Below, one piece after another: positions 24,002-32,270 of a stretch of DNA of 61,198 nucleotides. The DNA comes from Akkermansiaceae bacterium. Its GTDB lineage: Bacteria > Verrucomicrobiota > Verrucomicrobiia > Verrucomicrobiales > Akkermansiaceae. Position numbers and translations under genes: made by a program. The notes under the pieces are model-generated. The model ran no database searches, was not told where the DNA came from, and saw only the letters and a list, made by a program, of their open reading frames with translations. The stretch spans positions 1 through 61,198 of the forward strand of contig CAIVSK010000033.1 of the NCBI GenBank assembly GCA_903908495.1, read 5' to 3'. Position 1 is the stretch's first letter. Every line of letters begins with the position of its first letter.

Positions 24002-25900
24002 ATGAGCCAGCCTTCAGCATCCCCCTCGCGTCGCAAAGCCCTGCTGGCGCTCGGGGCGCTGGGGGTGGTGTACGGCGATATCGGCACCAGCCCGCTCTAC
24101 GCCTTGCGCGAAGCCCTCGCCGGCCAAGCGGGTGCGGCCCCCAGTCCGGGCGACGTCATCGGCATCCTCTCGCTCATCATTTGGGCGCTGCTGAGCCTGA
24201 TTGCGGTCAAATACATTTCGGTGGTGATGCGCGCCGACAATGATGGCGAAGGCGGCTTGATGGCGATGCTGGCGCTGGCCGTCCCGCAAGCGGCCCGGCC
24301 CGGCACGGTGGTGAGCCGCGGCAGTTACGCGCTGGTGGTGCTGGCGCTGTTAGGCACCTCGTTCCTCTTCGGCGACGGCATCATCACTCCCGCCATTTCC
24401 GTGCTGTCGGCCGTGGAAGGGCTGAAAGTGGCCGCGCCCGGGCTGGAGCGCTGGATCGTGCCCATCACGGTGGTTATTTTGCTAGGGTTGTTCTCGATTC
24501 AGCAGCGGGGCACCGGGCGGGTGGGCGCGTTGTTCGGGCCGATCACGCTGGTGTGGTTCCTCGCCATTGGCGTGTTGGGAATGCGCGGGATTTTGCTACA
24601 TCCCGCGGTGCTCACCGCCGTCAACCCTTGGCATGGCCTGCAGTTTTTACTGCGTCACGGGACGGGCTCGGCGGTCACCTTGGGCGGCGTTTGCCTGGTC
24701 ATCACCGGTGGCGAGGCGTTGTATGCGGACATGGGCCATTTCGGCCGCAATCCGATCCGGCAGGCCTGGTTTGCCGTGGTGTTGCCGGCGTTGTTGCTCA
24801 ACTATCTGGGCCAGGGCGCGCTGGTGCTCGCCTATCCGACTGCCGAGACCCTGATTTCACCGTTGCACCAACTGGCACCGGATTGGTTCAAGCTACCGCT
24901 GGTCATTTTGGGCACGGTTGCGGCGGTCATCGCGTCACAGGCGTTGATTTCCGGCGCATTTTCGCTCGCGATGCAGGCGGTGCAGATGGGCTACCTGCCG
25001 CGCATGGCCATCCGCCACACCTCGGAAAGCGAGCACGGCCAAATTTACGTGGTGCTGGTTAACCGCGCCATCATGGTGGGCAGCATCGGCTTGGTATTGG
25101 GGTTTCAATCGTCCAGCAAGCTGGCGGCGGCCTACGGCATCGCGGTGTGCCTGACCATGTTGATCACCACGCTGGTGTTGAGCGCGATCGCGCGGCGCCT
25201 GTGGCAGTGGCCGCTGTGGCAGGTGGTGGGCGTGTGCGGCACCTTCATGCTCATCGAGCTGAGCTTCGTCGTTTCCAATTTGCTTAAAATCAAACAGGGC
25301 GGCTGGGTGCCCTTGGCGATAGGCGGTCTGTTGTTGCTGACGATGCTCACCTGGAAGCGCGGTCGTTTGGTGCTGGCGGGCAAATTCGCCGCAATGAGCT
25401 TGCCCATCGACGACTTGATCGCATCGCTCCAACGCGGCGGCGCTACCCGGGTGCGCGGCACTGCGGTGTACCTGTCCACCTCGGTCGGATTCACCCCGCC
25501 GGCGATGTTGCACAATTTAAAACACAACCAGGTGCTGCATGACCTGACCATCATCCTGACCATCCTGGCGCTGCGCAGCCCGCGCATCCCGGACGCCGAG
25601 CGACTGGAGGTCGCCGAGCTGGGCATGGGCGTGTGGCGGGTGGTCGCTCGCTACGGCTTCATGGAGCAACCGGATGTGCCGGCCGTGTTGCTGGCCTGCG
25701 CGGCCCACGGGTTGGCGGCGCGGGCGGACCGGGTGAGTTTCTTCCTCGGCCGCGAAACCATCATCCCCACCCGCAGCAATATCCCGCTGTGGCAGGCAAA
25801 ATATTTCGCCCTGCTCTCACGCGGGTCCCAAAGCGCCATGGAATTCTTCAAGTTGCCCCCCAACCGCGTCATCGAGCTCGGCACCCAGATCGAGATGTGA
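24002..25900 (+). CDS. kup: KUP/HAK/KT-type potassium uptake transporter
   Basis: A 632-aa inner-membrane K+ (H+ symport) transporter. The N-terminal signature GVVYGDIGTSPLYALRE lies at about 20-36 and GDGIITPAISVLSAVEGLKV follows near residue 123. There are about 12 membrane helices up to residue ~440, then a cytoplasmic C-terminal domain (~190 aa) ending ALLSRGSQSAMEFFKLPPNRV. GGEALYADMGHFGRNPIR is also family-typical. Length matches bacterial Kup. It is transcribed alone, with the tandem palindromes at 23901-23928 upstream as a possible control site. Confidence 0.95.
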   Translation: MSQPSASPSRRKALLALGALGVVYGDIGTSPLYALREALAGQAGAAPSPGDVIGILSLIIWALLSLIAVKYISVVMRADNDGEGGLMAMLALAVPQAARPGTVVSRGSYALVVLALLGTSFLFGDGIITPAISVLSAVEGLKVAAPGLERWIVPITVVILLGLFSIQQRGTGRVGALFGPITLVWFLAIGVLGMRGILLHPAVLTAVNPWHGLQFLLRHGTGSAVTLGGVCLVITGGEALYADMGHFGRNPIRQAWFAVVLPALLLNYLGQGALVLAYPTAETLISPLHQLAPDWFKLPLVILGTVAAVIASQALISGAFSLAMQAVQMGYLPRMAIRHTSESEHGQIYVVLVNRAIMVGSIGLVLGFQSSSKLAAAYGIAVCLTMLITTLVLSAIARRLWQWPLWQVVGVCGTFMLIELSFVVSNLLKIKQGGWVPLAIGGLLLLTMLTWKRGRLVLAGKFAAMSLPIDDLIASLQRGGATRVRGTAVYLSTSVGFTPPAMLHNLKHNQVLHDLTIILTILALRSPRIPDAERLEVAELGMGVWRVVARYGFMEQPDVPAVLLACAAHGLAARADRVSFFLGRETIIPTRSNIPLWQAKYFALLSRGSQSAMEFFKLPPNRVIELGTQIEM

Positions 25901-25997
25901 GACGGCAGCGGGGCAGGCAGTCAGCCCGGACGAGTCCAAATCCGCGGAACTCGAATGCCGGGTTGCGCGGCGGTCGCAGTGGCGGTACGCTGTGCCC

Positions 25998-26255
25998 ATG
26001 CGGATGACATTGGAAATACCAGACGGCGTGGCGGAAAAGCTGCCGAGCGATGAAGCACAGCGGCGGCGCGGGGTGCTGCTGGAACTGGCCTGCGGGATGT
26101 ATGCGGCGCGGAGTATCACCCATGCCCAGGGCGCGGAGCTGGCCGGCCTGGGGCGTCTGAAGTTTCAACGCGAACTGGGCTTGAGGGAAATTCCGATCCA
26201 CTACACCCTGAACGACTGGGAACATGATCTCAAAGCAGGTTTGTGTGGTGAGTGA
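25998..26255 (+). CDS. UPF0175 family protein, probable antitoxin
   Basis: An 85-aa protein with the UPF0175 pattern: MTLEIPDGVAEKL, then RRRGVLLELACGMYAARSIT, then HAQGAELAGLGRLKFQRELG (helix-turn-helix-like) and IPIHYTLNDWEHDL. Such proteins are commonly paired with DUF3368 PIN-domain toxins. The downstream DUF3368 gene starts inside its end (32-bp overlap), supporting a toxin-antitoxin operon with the antitoxin first. ATG 25998 or ATG 26004 could be the start, and an in-frame GTG at 25992 cannot be excluded. Confidence 0.83.
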   Translation: MRMTLEIPDGVAEKLPSDEAQRRRGVLLELACGMYAARSITHAQGAELAGLGRLKFQRELGLREIPIHYTLNDWEHDLKAGLCGE

Positions 26256-26730
26256 CACCTCGCCGCTTTCGGCGATGGCGAAGATGGGCTGGTTGCCTTG
26301 GCTGAAAGAACGGTGGGGCAAGGTACTGGTTCCTGATGAGGTCTGGCGCGAATTGTCAGAAATGGGTGATCCCGATGCATTGGCGGCCTTGAGTGCGGCA
26401 CGCAGCGAGGGATGGCTTGAAGTGCGATCCGGGAGGACTGTGAGCCGAGCGGAGTTCATAGGCCTGCATGCAGGCGAGGTCGAGGCGCTAGCGCTGGCCA
26501 TCGCACTGCGAGCCGCGTGGGTGATCGTGGATGATGGCGACGCCCGGCGGGTTGCGCTGACTCTGGGCCTGCGCATCATCGGGGTTCTCGGGATGATCGT
26601 GTGGGCAAAACAGCATGGCAAGGTGGCGAATGCGTTGGATAGCATTGCGGAACTGCGCCGGATCACCCAATTCAGGATTTCGGATGAGGTGCTCGGAAAA
26701 ATCGCTCTGGATCTGGAAGAAACACCGTAA
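26224..26730 (+). CDS. DUF3368 PIN-like domain protein, probable toxin
   Basis: A 168-aa protein of the DUF3368 group, a PIN-fold ribonuclease family. Visible acidic positions are Asp11 in VVSDTSPLSAMAK, Glu in AGEVEALALA and Asp-Asp in VIVDDGDARRVA, arranged as in PIN nucleases. The LGLRIIGVLGMIVWAKQHG segment is typical of DUF3368. It overlaps the UPF0175 gene by 32 bp in another frame, so translation is probably coupled. The expected role is RNA cleavage when released from the antitoxin. The next gene is 121 bp downstream and unrelated. Confidence 0.83.
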   Translation: MISKQVCVVSDTSPLSAMAKMGWLPWLKERWGKVLVPDEVWRELSEMGDPDALAALSAARSEGWLEVRSGRTVSRAEFIGLHAGEVEALALAIALRAAWVIVDDGDARRVALTLGLRIIGVLGMIVWAKQHGKVANALDSIAELRRITQFRISDEVLGKIALDLEETP

Positions 26731-26851
26731 TGGAACACGATTCAACCGGTGGAAGCGGGCCTTCCGGTGGCCAGAGGCCCAGCCTCAAGAGTTATGAGCC
26801 CTGAAAAATTTTGGTGGCAATGGCCGCCGGGCTCGCTAAATTGCCGACCGT

Positions 26852-28111
26852 ATGCAGCATTCAAAACTCACCCGTGGATTGTTGGCCGTGCTTGGACTGG
26901 CCGTTTCGATCGCCCAAGCGGCGGAAGTGCGCACCTGGATGTCCCGCAAAGGTGGCACCATGGAAGCGGAACTCGGCTCGATCACCGGCGATCAGGTCAT
27001 CCTCATCCCCAAGGATGGCAAGGAACAAAAATTCAAGGTCGAGGACCTGAGCCTGGCGGACCGCCAGTATCTCGTCGAATTCGGCGGTGCCGAGGCCTCC
27101 GTCATCACCAGCGGCGCGCCGGGACTGCCCGAAAAGGACGTCCACATTGATGCCGCCACCATCAAGAAGCTGCCCAACAAGATGCGCCTGGGCGACACCA
27201 GCAGCCTGCTGACCTTTGAAGTGGTGCAAAGCACGCATTTCCTGGTGGCCAGCGCCGGCAAGATCCGCGGCCAGGACACGGCCGACACCGCCGAGCGCTT
27301 GTGGCACGGGATGGCGTTCCAGCACATGAATTTCCGCAAGGACTGGGGCGATAAACGCATGCTCATCCTGTTGGTGGACGACCGCAAGGTGCACAAGGCG
27401 CTCGGTGAGTGGTACGTGGCATTTCTCATCAAGGAAGGCGACCAGGAAGGCGCGCAACGCAGCAAAGCCACTTGGGACAAGGCCGGTTCCACCTCGATCC
27501 GGGTGCCAGACGACACCATGAAGGAGTATGACCTGTTCCAGAGCGCAAGCCTGTTCAACATCACCGATGCTTCAAAGTTCGCCAAACCGCTCGGCCCCTT
27601 CCCCACCCATGTGATCTCCAGCGCCTTGCTCGGCAAACAAATGAGCGGCGTGAGCTCCTTCGGCGCCGAGGGATTCTTCGCCATCGTCACCGGCCACGCC
27701 TACTACAAGGAAATCAGCCTCGCCAAAAAAACCGAAACCCAGCTGCTCGATGTGTCCGGCACCGGTAATGACGAAATCGCCTCCAAGGCCGGCTTCAAGG
27801 ACGGCACCTCGTGGGCCAAAACCCTCCGCCCACTCGTCCGCAAGGGCAAGGTCAAGGTCGAGCTGGAAGCCATGCTCAAATGGACCGGCGCAGACCTGAA
27901 TCCCGAAAGACTTGTCCTGATTTATTCGTTCGTCTATTACATGGAAAGCGATGCCAAGCGCCTGTGCGCGTTCGCCAAGATGATCCGCCGCGTCGAGTCG
28001 TCCAACCAAATCCCGCCGGCCGCCGAACTCGCCAAAATCTTCGGCTTCGACAGCGTGGCGGATTTCGAGACCGACTGGAAAAAGTTCATCACCGACGGCG
28101 AATTCAAATAA
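26852..28111 (+). CDS. Secreted protein with N-terminal SHD1-like domain
   Basis: A 419-aa exported protein. The signal peptide ends about residue 23 (VLGLAVSIAQAAE). Residues ~24-75 match the SLA1-homology-domain-1 pattern common in Planctomycetes and Verrucomicrobia: RTWMSRKGGTMEAELGSI, VILIPKDGKEQKFKVEDLS, ADRQYLVEF. The remaining ~340 residues are of unknown function; LLVDDRKVHKALGEWYVAFL and FPTHVISSALLGKQMSGVSS are conspicuous, and the C-terminus (FDSVADFETDWKKFIT) resembles the helical end of peptidase-MA-like proteins. The next gene starts 9 bp after its stop and also begins with an SHD1-like segment, so the two are likely a functional pair. Confidence 0.75.
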   Translation: MQHSKLTRGLLAVLGLAVSIAQAAEVRTWMSRKGGTMEAELGSITGDQVILIPKDGKEQKFKVEDLSLADRQYLVEFGGAEASVITSGAPGLPEKDVHIDAATIKKLPNKMRLGDTSSLLTFEVVQSTHFLVASAGKIRGQDTADTAERLWHGMAFQHMNFRKDWGDKRMLILLVDDRKVHKALGEWYVAFLIKEGDQEGAQRSKATWDKAGSTSIRVPDDTMKEYDLFQSASLFNITDASKFAKPLGPFPTHVISSALLGKQMSGVSSFGAEGFFAIVTGHAYYKEISLAKKTETQLLDVSGTGNDEIASKAGFKDGTSWAKTLRPLVRKGKVKVELEAMLKWTGADLNPERLVLIYSFVYYMESDAKRLCAFAKMIRRVESSNQIPPAAELAKIFGFDSVADFETDWKKFITDGEFK

Positions 28112-28120
28112 TTGTTACCC

Positions 28121-29491
28121 ATGATCCTGAAATTTTCGCGCGTCCTCGCGCTGGCCGGGCTGTTTGCAGCCGCCACTTCCGCCCAGACCGTCCCCGACAA
28201 GGATTACCGGGACTTCAAAGGCAGCAACGGCAAAGTGATCCAAGCGGTGTTGCTCGACAAGACCGCCACCGACGCGGTGCTGCTGCTGCGCGACGGCAAA
28301 CGCGCCACCATCCCCCTCAGCCGCCTCAGCGACGACGATCAGGCGTATGTGAAAGACTGGTCCAAGGACAAGGCGATGTTCGTGCAGAAATGCCGCGGCC
28401 TGGCCATCCGCCAGCTGTTAGAACTGCGCGGCTACGAGTCCTTCGAGTTCCGCCTGCAAAACAACTCGATTTTCATCGACGGCAAACTCAACGGCAAGCC
28501 GGCGCGTTTCCTGGTGGACACCGGGGCGGGCACCAGCCTGTTGCACGCGCCGTTTGCCACCTCGGTCGGCCTGGAAGTCGGCCCGCTCGACGAAAAAATC
28601 TTCGGTGTTTCGGGTGAGGCGCCGGCCGGTTGGACGCCGGTGCCGACGATCCAACTCGGGGAAGCGGTGTTCAAGGACCGGAAGATTTTGGCCACTGATC
28701 TGCTCAAGGACAAACCGCCGGGCACAAAGTCGCGCGAGGACGTCATTCTGGGCGCGGAATTCATGAGCAAGCTGGATGCCGTCATTTCCTATCAGGACCG
28801 GCGGATTTTCCTGCGGCCCGACCGCTCGGATGAAACCGAGATCAAGTCCGGCAAGGGCGAGGAAGCGCTGGCGTTCCGCCTGTTCAAGACCAAGGAAGGC
28901 AAAACCCTGCGCGGCAAGGTGCTGTCCAAAACCGCTACCTCGGCGGTCATCCAACTCGTGGACGGCAAATCCACCACCGCCTTCATCAACTCATTCGTCC
29001 CCGCCGACGAGGAATATCTCAAAGCCTGGAGCGAGGCCGGCGCGTTTTTCCTCCAGTATTGCCAGAGCCTCACCATCAACGAAGTGCTCACCTTGCGCAA
29101 ATACCAGTCGTTCCAATTCGAACGCCGCGGCAATCATATCTTTGTCGAGGGCTCGCTCAACGACAACAAAGTCACCTACATGATCGATACCGGTGCCGAT
29201 AGCAGCCTGCTCCACATCACCGCCGCCAAAAAATACGGCTGCGAAGTCGGCCCCCTCAACCAGGAAGTCTGGGGCATCGGCGGCAAACAGGCCGCCGGGG
29301 TCACCAACATCGCCAAACTCACCATGGGCGAGGCCGTCCTCACCAACCGCAAGGTGCTCGCCACCGACATGGTCCGCAAGGGCGAACCGGACAACCTGGA
29401 TTACGTCGGCCTCTTCGGCGCGGATTTCATGCGCGAACTCGACGCCGTCATCACCTACACCGAAAACCGCATCTTCCTCATCCAGCGCTGA
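28121..29491 (+). CDS. Secreted protein with two SHD1-retropepsin-like units
   Basis: A 456-aa exported protein with an internal duplication. After a signal peptide (1-21) come an SHD1-like segment (26-82), a retropepsin-like aspartyl protease domain with catalytic Asp133 in FLVDTGAGTSLLH, a second SHD1-like segment (250-302), and a second protease domain with Asp356 in YMIDTGADSSLLH. Each protease half ends with the hydrophobic-hydrophobic-Gly-type strand (DVILGAEFMSKLDAVIS; YVGLFGADFMRELDAVIT). Retropepsins need two DTG halves, so a single-chain intramolecular dimer is plausible. The start is ATG 28121 with the leader TTGTTACCC. Coupling to the upstream SHD1 protein is likely. The substrate is unknown. 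Confidence 0.85.
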   Translation: MILKFSRVLALAGLFAAATSAQTVPDKDYRDFKGSNGKVIQAVLLDKTATDAVLLLRDGKRATIPLSRLSDDDQAYVKDWSKDKAMFVQKCRGLAIRQLLELRGYESFEFRLQNNSIFIDGKLNGKPARFLVDTGAGTSLLHAPFATSVGLEVGPLDEKIFGVSGEAPAGWTPVPTIQLGEAVFKDRKILATDLLKDKPPGTKSREDVILGAEFMSKLDAVISYQDRRIFLRPDRSDETEIKSGKGEEALAFRLFKTKEGKTLRGKVLSKTATSAVIQLVDGKSTTAFINSFVPADEEYLKAWSEAGAFFLQYCQSLTINEVLTLRKYQSFQFERRGNHIFVEGSLNDNKVTYMIDTGADSSLLHITAAKKYGCEVGPLNQEVWGIGGKQAAGVTNIAKLTMGEAVLTNRKVLATDMVRKGEPDNLDYVGLFGADFMRELDAVITYTENRIFLIQR

Positions 29492-29969
29492 TTTCGCGCA
29501 AAATGCCCGCACAGCCGTCTTCGAGCAATTCGATGACATCGTCAAACCCGCGCTGTCCGCCATAATACGGGTCGGGCACGCAGCGCGCTTGGTGCTCACT
29601 GCAATACTCCACCAAGGGGCGGATCTTGGCGCGCCAGCGGCCCGCCGAATCCAGCGCCCGGACGTTCGCCAAATTGTCGTCATCCATGGTGACGACAAGG
29701 TCGAAATACGTTAGATCGGCGCTCGTTATCTGGCGGGCGCGGCCGGCCACGGTGTAGCCGTTGCGTTCGAGGGTGGCGGCCATGCGCGCATCGGGCGGGT
29801 TGCCGTGGTGGTAGCCGAGGGTGCCGGCCGAATCGATTTCGATGCTGTCACTGCGTCCGGAGTCGGCCACCAGCTTGCGGAAGATGATTTCGGCGGCCGG
29901 CGAGCGGCAGATATTTCCCATGCAGACAAACAGGACACGGAACGACTGGCGGGAGGGGGCGGAATTCAT
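29478..29969 (-). CDS. Low-molecular-weight protein tyrosine phosphatase
   Basis: A 163-aa cytoplasmic LMW-PTP. The P-loop CMGNICRSP starts at nucleophile Cys16, with Arg22 completing C-x5-R. The general acid is Asp133 in VPDPYYGG, and the characteristic DSAGT lies at 46-50. It would dephosphorylate phosphotyrosine or phosphoarginine proteins, often in exopolysaccharide control, though no tyrosine kinase gene is nearby. Its 3' end overlaps the end of the retropepsin-like gene by 14 bp tail to tail, which constrains both C-termini. Confidence 0.92.
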   Translation of the reverse strand: MNSAPSRQSFRVLFVCMGNICRSPAAEIIFRKLVADSGRSDSIEIDSAGTLGYHHGNPPDARMAATLERNGYTVAGRARQITSADLTYFDLVVTMDDDNLANVRALDSAGRWRAKIRPLVEYCSEHQARCVPDPYYGGQRGFDDVIELLEDGCAGILREISAG

Positions 29970-30361
29970 GGCGGGCTGGCGGGTTCTACCTGCTCGCGGC
30001 GCGCATTGCCAGCGTGCAATCCGCCGGCTGCCTCTGGCACCCCTTCAAGGTTAGCGTCAAGTTATGGGGAGGATGCCCGCGCACTGGCTGCCGCGTCTCG
30101 CGGCAGGCCGTGCTTGCTGCGTCTCGCAGCAAGTCGATCGAGAAGCTGCGGCATCCTGCCCGGCACCACGTCCTGCCAAAGCGGGGAACCCAAGCAACGA
30201 CAGGCGACGCCTGTCTTCCCTCACCGCCGAGGCGGCTAATCCTGTTCAATTAGCACATGTCTTACGATTAGAGGACCCGGCTGATGTTGACTCGGCGAAG
30301 TCGTCCGGGATACGTCGCTAGCTCGACAAATCACTTGCCGCCGGCCGCCATCGGTGACTTG
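29970..30361. other. Divergent intergenic region with a branched structural repeat
   Basis: 392 bp between the divergent phosphatase and sulfatase-fold genes. No protein-like frame is convincing. The main content is the structured element at 30070-30157, listed separately. The AT-richer stretch 30236-30270 (taatcctgttcaattagcac) may carry the promoter of the sulfatase-fold gene. Confidence 0.5.
30070..30157. repeat. Three-stem branched inverted-repeat element
   Basis: AGGATGCC (30070-30077) pairs with GGCATCCT (30150-30157) and encloses two perfect hairpins with identical TCT loops: CTGCCGCG/CGCGGCAG (30088-30106) and CTTGCTGCG/CGCAGCAAG (30113-30133). The whole could fold as a two-armed cloverleaf. 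The boundary words resemble the REP-like sequences at 10637 and 23770. It could be a mobile REP-type element or a small structured RNA. There is no coding. Confidence 0.65.
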
Positions 30362-32206
30362 ATGGCTGTGATGGCCCACCCAATCCGCTTGCTGACTATG
30401 GCACTTTTCGCGCTGGCATCGCTGCCGGCGGCGACGGCGGCGCAACCCAACGTGGTGCTGATCCTAACGGATGACCAGGGCTACGGCGATCTATCCTCGA
30501 GCGGCAACCCGCAGTTGCACACGCCAAACCTCGACCGCCTGCGCGCCGCCGGCACGGATTTTTCGCATTGCATTGCGGCACCAACCGGCGCGGCGACCCG
30601 CGCGGAGATTTTGAGCGGCAAGCACGAATTCCGCTGCGGGGTGAGCGCGAGCGTGGGCGGGCGCCATTTGATTCGCCCGGACGTGCCACTGCTGCCGGAG
30701 CTGCTGGCGGCGGCTGGCTACCGCACGGCGATCATCGGCAAATGGGAGTTGGGAGACGCCTTGCCCTGCCGCCCGGAAGACCGCGGGTTTCAGGATGTGT
30801 TCGTCCACGGCGGCGGCGGTCTCGGCCAAACCGCAGACCGCTGGGGCAATGGCTACGTCGATCCGTGGATCCGCCGCAACTCCGGCTGGGAAAAGACCCA
30901 GGGCTATTGCACGCAGGTGTTCGTCGACGAAGCGAAGCGCTGGCTCGCCGCCCGCGCTGCCGACCAAAAAGCGTTTTTCCTCGACTTGGCGCTCAACGTG
31001 CCGCACGCGCCATACGAGGCCCCGGCGGGTGCCGCCGATCGCTTCTTGCAAGCCGGGCTGCAGGAACCCACCGCCTCGTTTTACGCCATGATCGAGGACC
31101 TCGACTCACGGGTGGGTGACTTGCTCGCCGAACTGGAGCGGCTCAAACTCGCTTCTAACACCATCGTGGTCTTTCTCGGCGACAACGGCTCGGCCATCGG
31201 CGCTTGGAATGCCGGCATGCGCGGCATCAAGGGCAGCCCCGACGAAGGCGGCGTGCGCATCCCTGCCTGCATCCGCTGGCCCGGCACCATCCCCGCCAAG
31301 CGCGTCGTCGGCTCGCTCACCTCCGCCCTCGATGTGTTGCCAACCCTCGCCGACTGCTGTGGCGCCCCGCTGCCGCCCGGCTGGAGCGGCGATGGCCTCA
31401 ACCTCGCACCGGCCTTGCTCGACAAGACCGCGTTTCCCTCCGAGCGAATGCTCTTTACCCACGTCGCACAGTGGCCCGGCGATGATCCGCCCGAGCGGTA
31501 CCGCTCGCAGGGGTTTGCCGTGCGCGACGCCCGCTGGCTGCTCAGCGGCCTGGAATTGTTCGATATGGCGGCCGATCCTGGCCAGCAGACCAATGTCTTC
31601 GAACAGCATTCCGCCGAAGCCACCCGCCTCCTCGGCGCCTATGGCTCGTGGTGGAACAGCAACCGCGCCACCGTCAGCGAACCCGTCCGCTACATCATCG
31701 GCGACCCCCGCCAACCACTCGTCCACCTCACCGCCGCAGATTGGTGGCCGAGCCGCGAGGTGAGCACCGCCGCCTCCGCCACCAGCGTCGCCAGCCAAAC
31801 CGCGATCCGCCGCAAACTGCAGGCCCTCAGCGATGGCACCGCCTCCGCCGAAACCGCCGGCCTTTGGAAACTCCGCGCCGCCTCCCCTGGCCATTACCGC
31901 ATCACCCTCGCCACCCTCCCACCTGACGCCTCCGAGCCCGATCGCACAAAACTCGGCCAACTCAAGGCCGGCAAGGTCCACCTCCGCAGCGGCAAACGCG
32001 AACTCCAAATGGACTTGCTCAAGGGCGCCACCTCCGTCACCCTCAACATGGACCTGCCAGCCGGCGAACTGGACTTGGAAGCCTGGTTCACCGGCCAATT
32101 GTCTGACGCCCGCATCCTCGGCGCGTTCTTCGCCCAGATCGAACGCCTCGGCGAACGCAAACGCCCCGAAATCGAATTGGATATTCACGCAGTTCCAAAA
32201 AAATAG
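30362..32206 (+). CDS. Sulfatase-fold protein lacking the catalytic cysteine (pseudo-sulfatase)
   Basis: A 614-aa exported alkaline-phosphatase-superfamily protein. The signal peptide ends near residue 27, followed by the metal-binding VVLILTDDQGYGDL (Asp37, Asp38). At the position of the sulfatase C/S-x-P-S-R motif it reads GAATRAEILSG (76-86), so the formylglycine precursor is Gly76. The usual GKWHLG reads GKWELG (126-131), with Glu replacing the His. NVPHAP, FLGDNGSA and KGSPDEGGVRIP remain. After residue ~450 a C-terminal beta-rich domain is added. I infer a non-sulfatase role or binding function. ATG 30362 is chosen from a GGTGA 4 nt upstream; ATG 30371 and ATG 30284 are alternatives. 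Confidence 0.85.
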   Translation: MAVMAHPIRLLTMALFALASLPAATAAQPNVVLILTDDQGYGDLSSSGNPQLHTPNLDRLRAAGTDFSHCIAAPTGAATRAEILSGKHEFRCGVSASVGGRHLIRPDVPLLPELLAAAGYRTAIIGKWELGDALPCRPEDRGFQDVFVHGGGGLGQTADRWGNGYVDPWIRRNSGWEKTQGYCTQVFVDEAKRWLAARAADQKAFFLDLALNVPHAPYEAPAGAADRFLQAGLQEPTASFYAMIEDLDSRVGDLLAELERLKLASNTIVVFLGDNGSAIGAWNAGMRGIKGSPDEGGVRIPACIRWPGTIPAKRVVGSLTSALDVLPTLADCCGAPLPPGWSGDGLNLAPALLDKTAFPSERMLFTHVAQWPGDDPPERYRSQGFAVRDARWLLSGLELFDMAADPGQQTNVFEQHSAEATRLLGAYGSWWNSNRATVSEPVRYIIGDPRQPLVHLTAADWWPSREVSTAASATSVASQTAIRRKLQALSDGTASAETAGLWKLRAASPGHYRITLATLPPDASEPDRTKLGQLKAGKVHLRSGKRELQMDLLKGATSVTLNMDLPAGELDLEAWFTGQLSDARILGAFFAQIERLGERKRPEIELDIHAVPKK

Positions 32207-32270
32207 GACAACTTTCCCGCAGCACGTCGGTTGAATCGCCCGACGGACACATCTATCAACCAAATTCACC

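Noticed and set aside
30371-32206. Active arylsulfatase
   Set aside because: The formylglycine precursor position is Gly and the GKWHLG His is Glu, so normal sulfatase catalysis is not supported.
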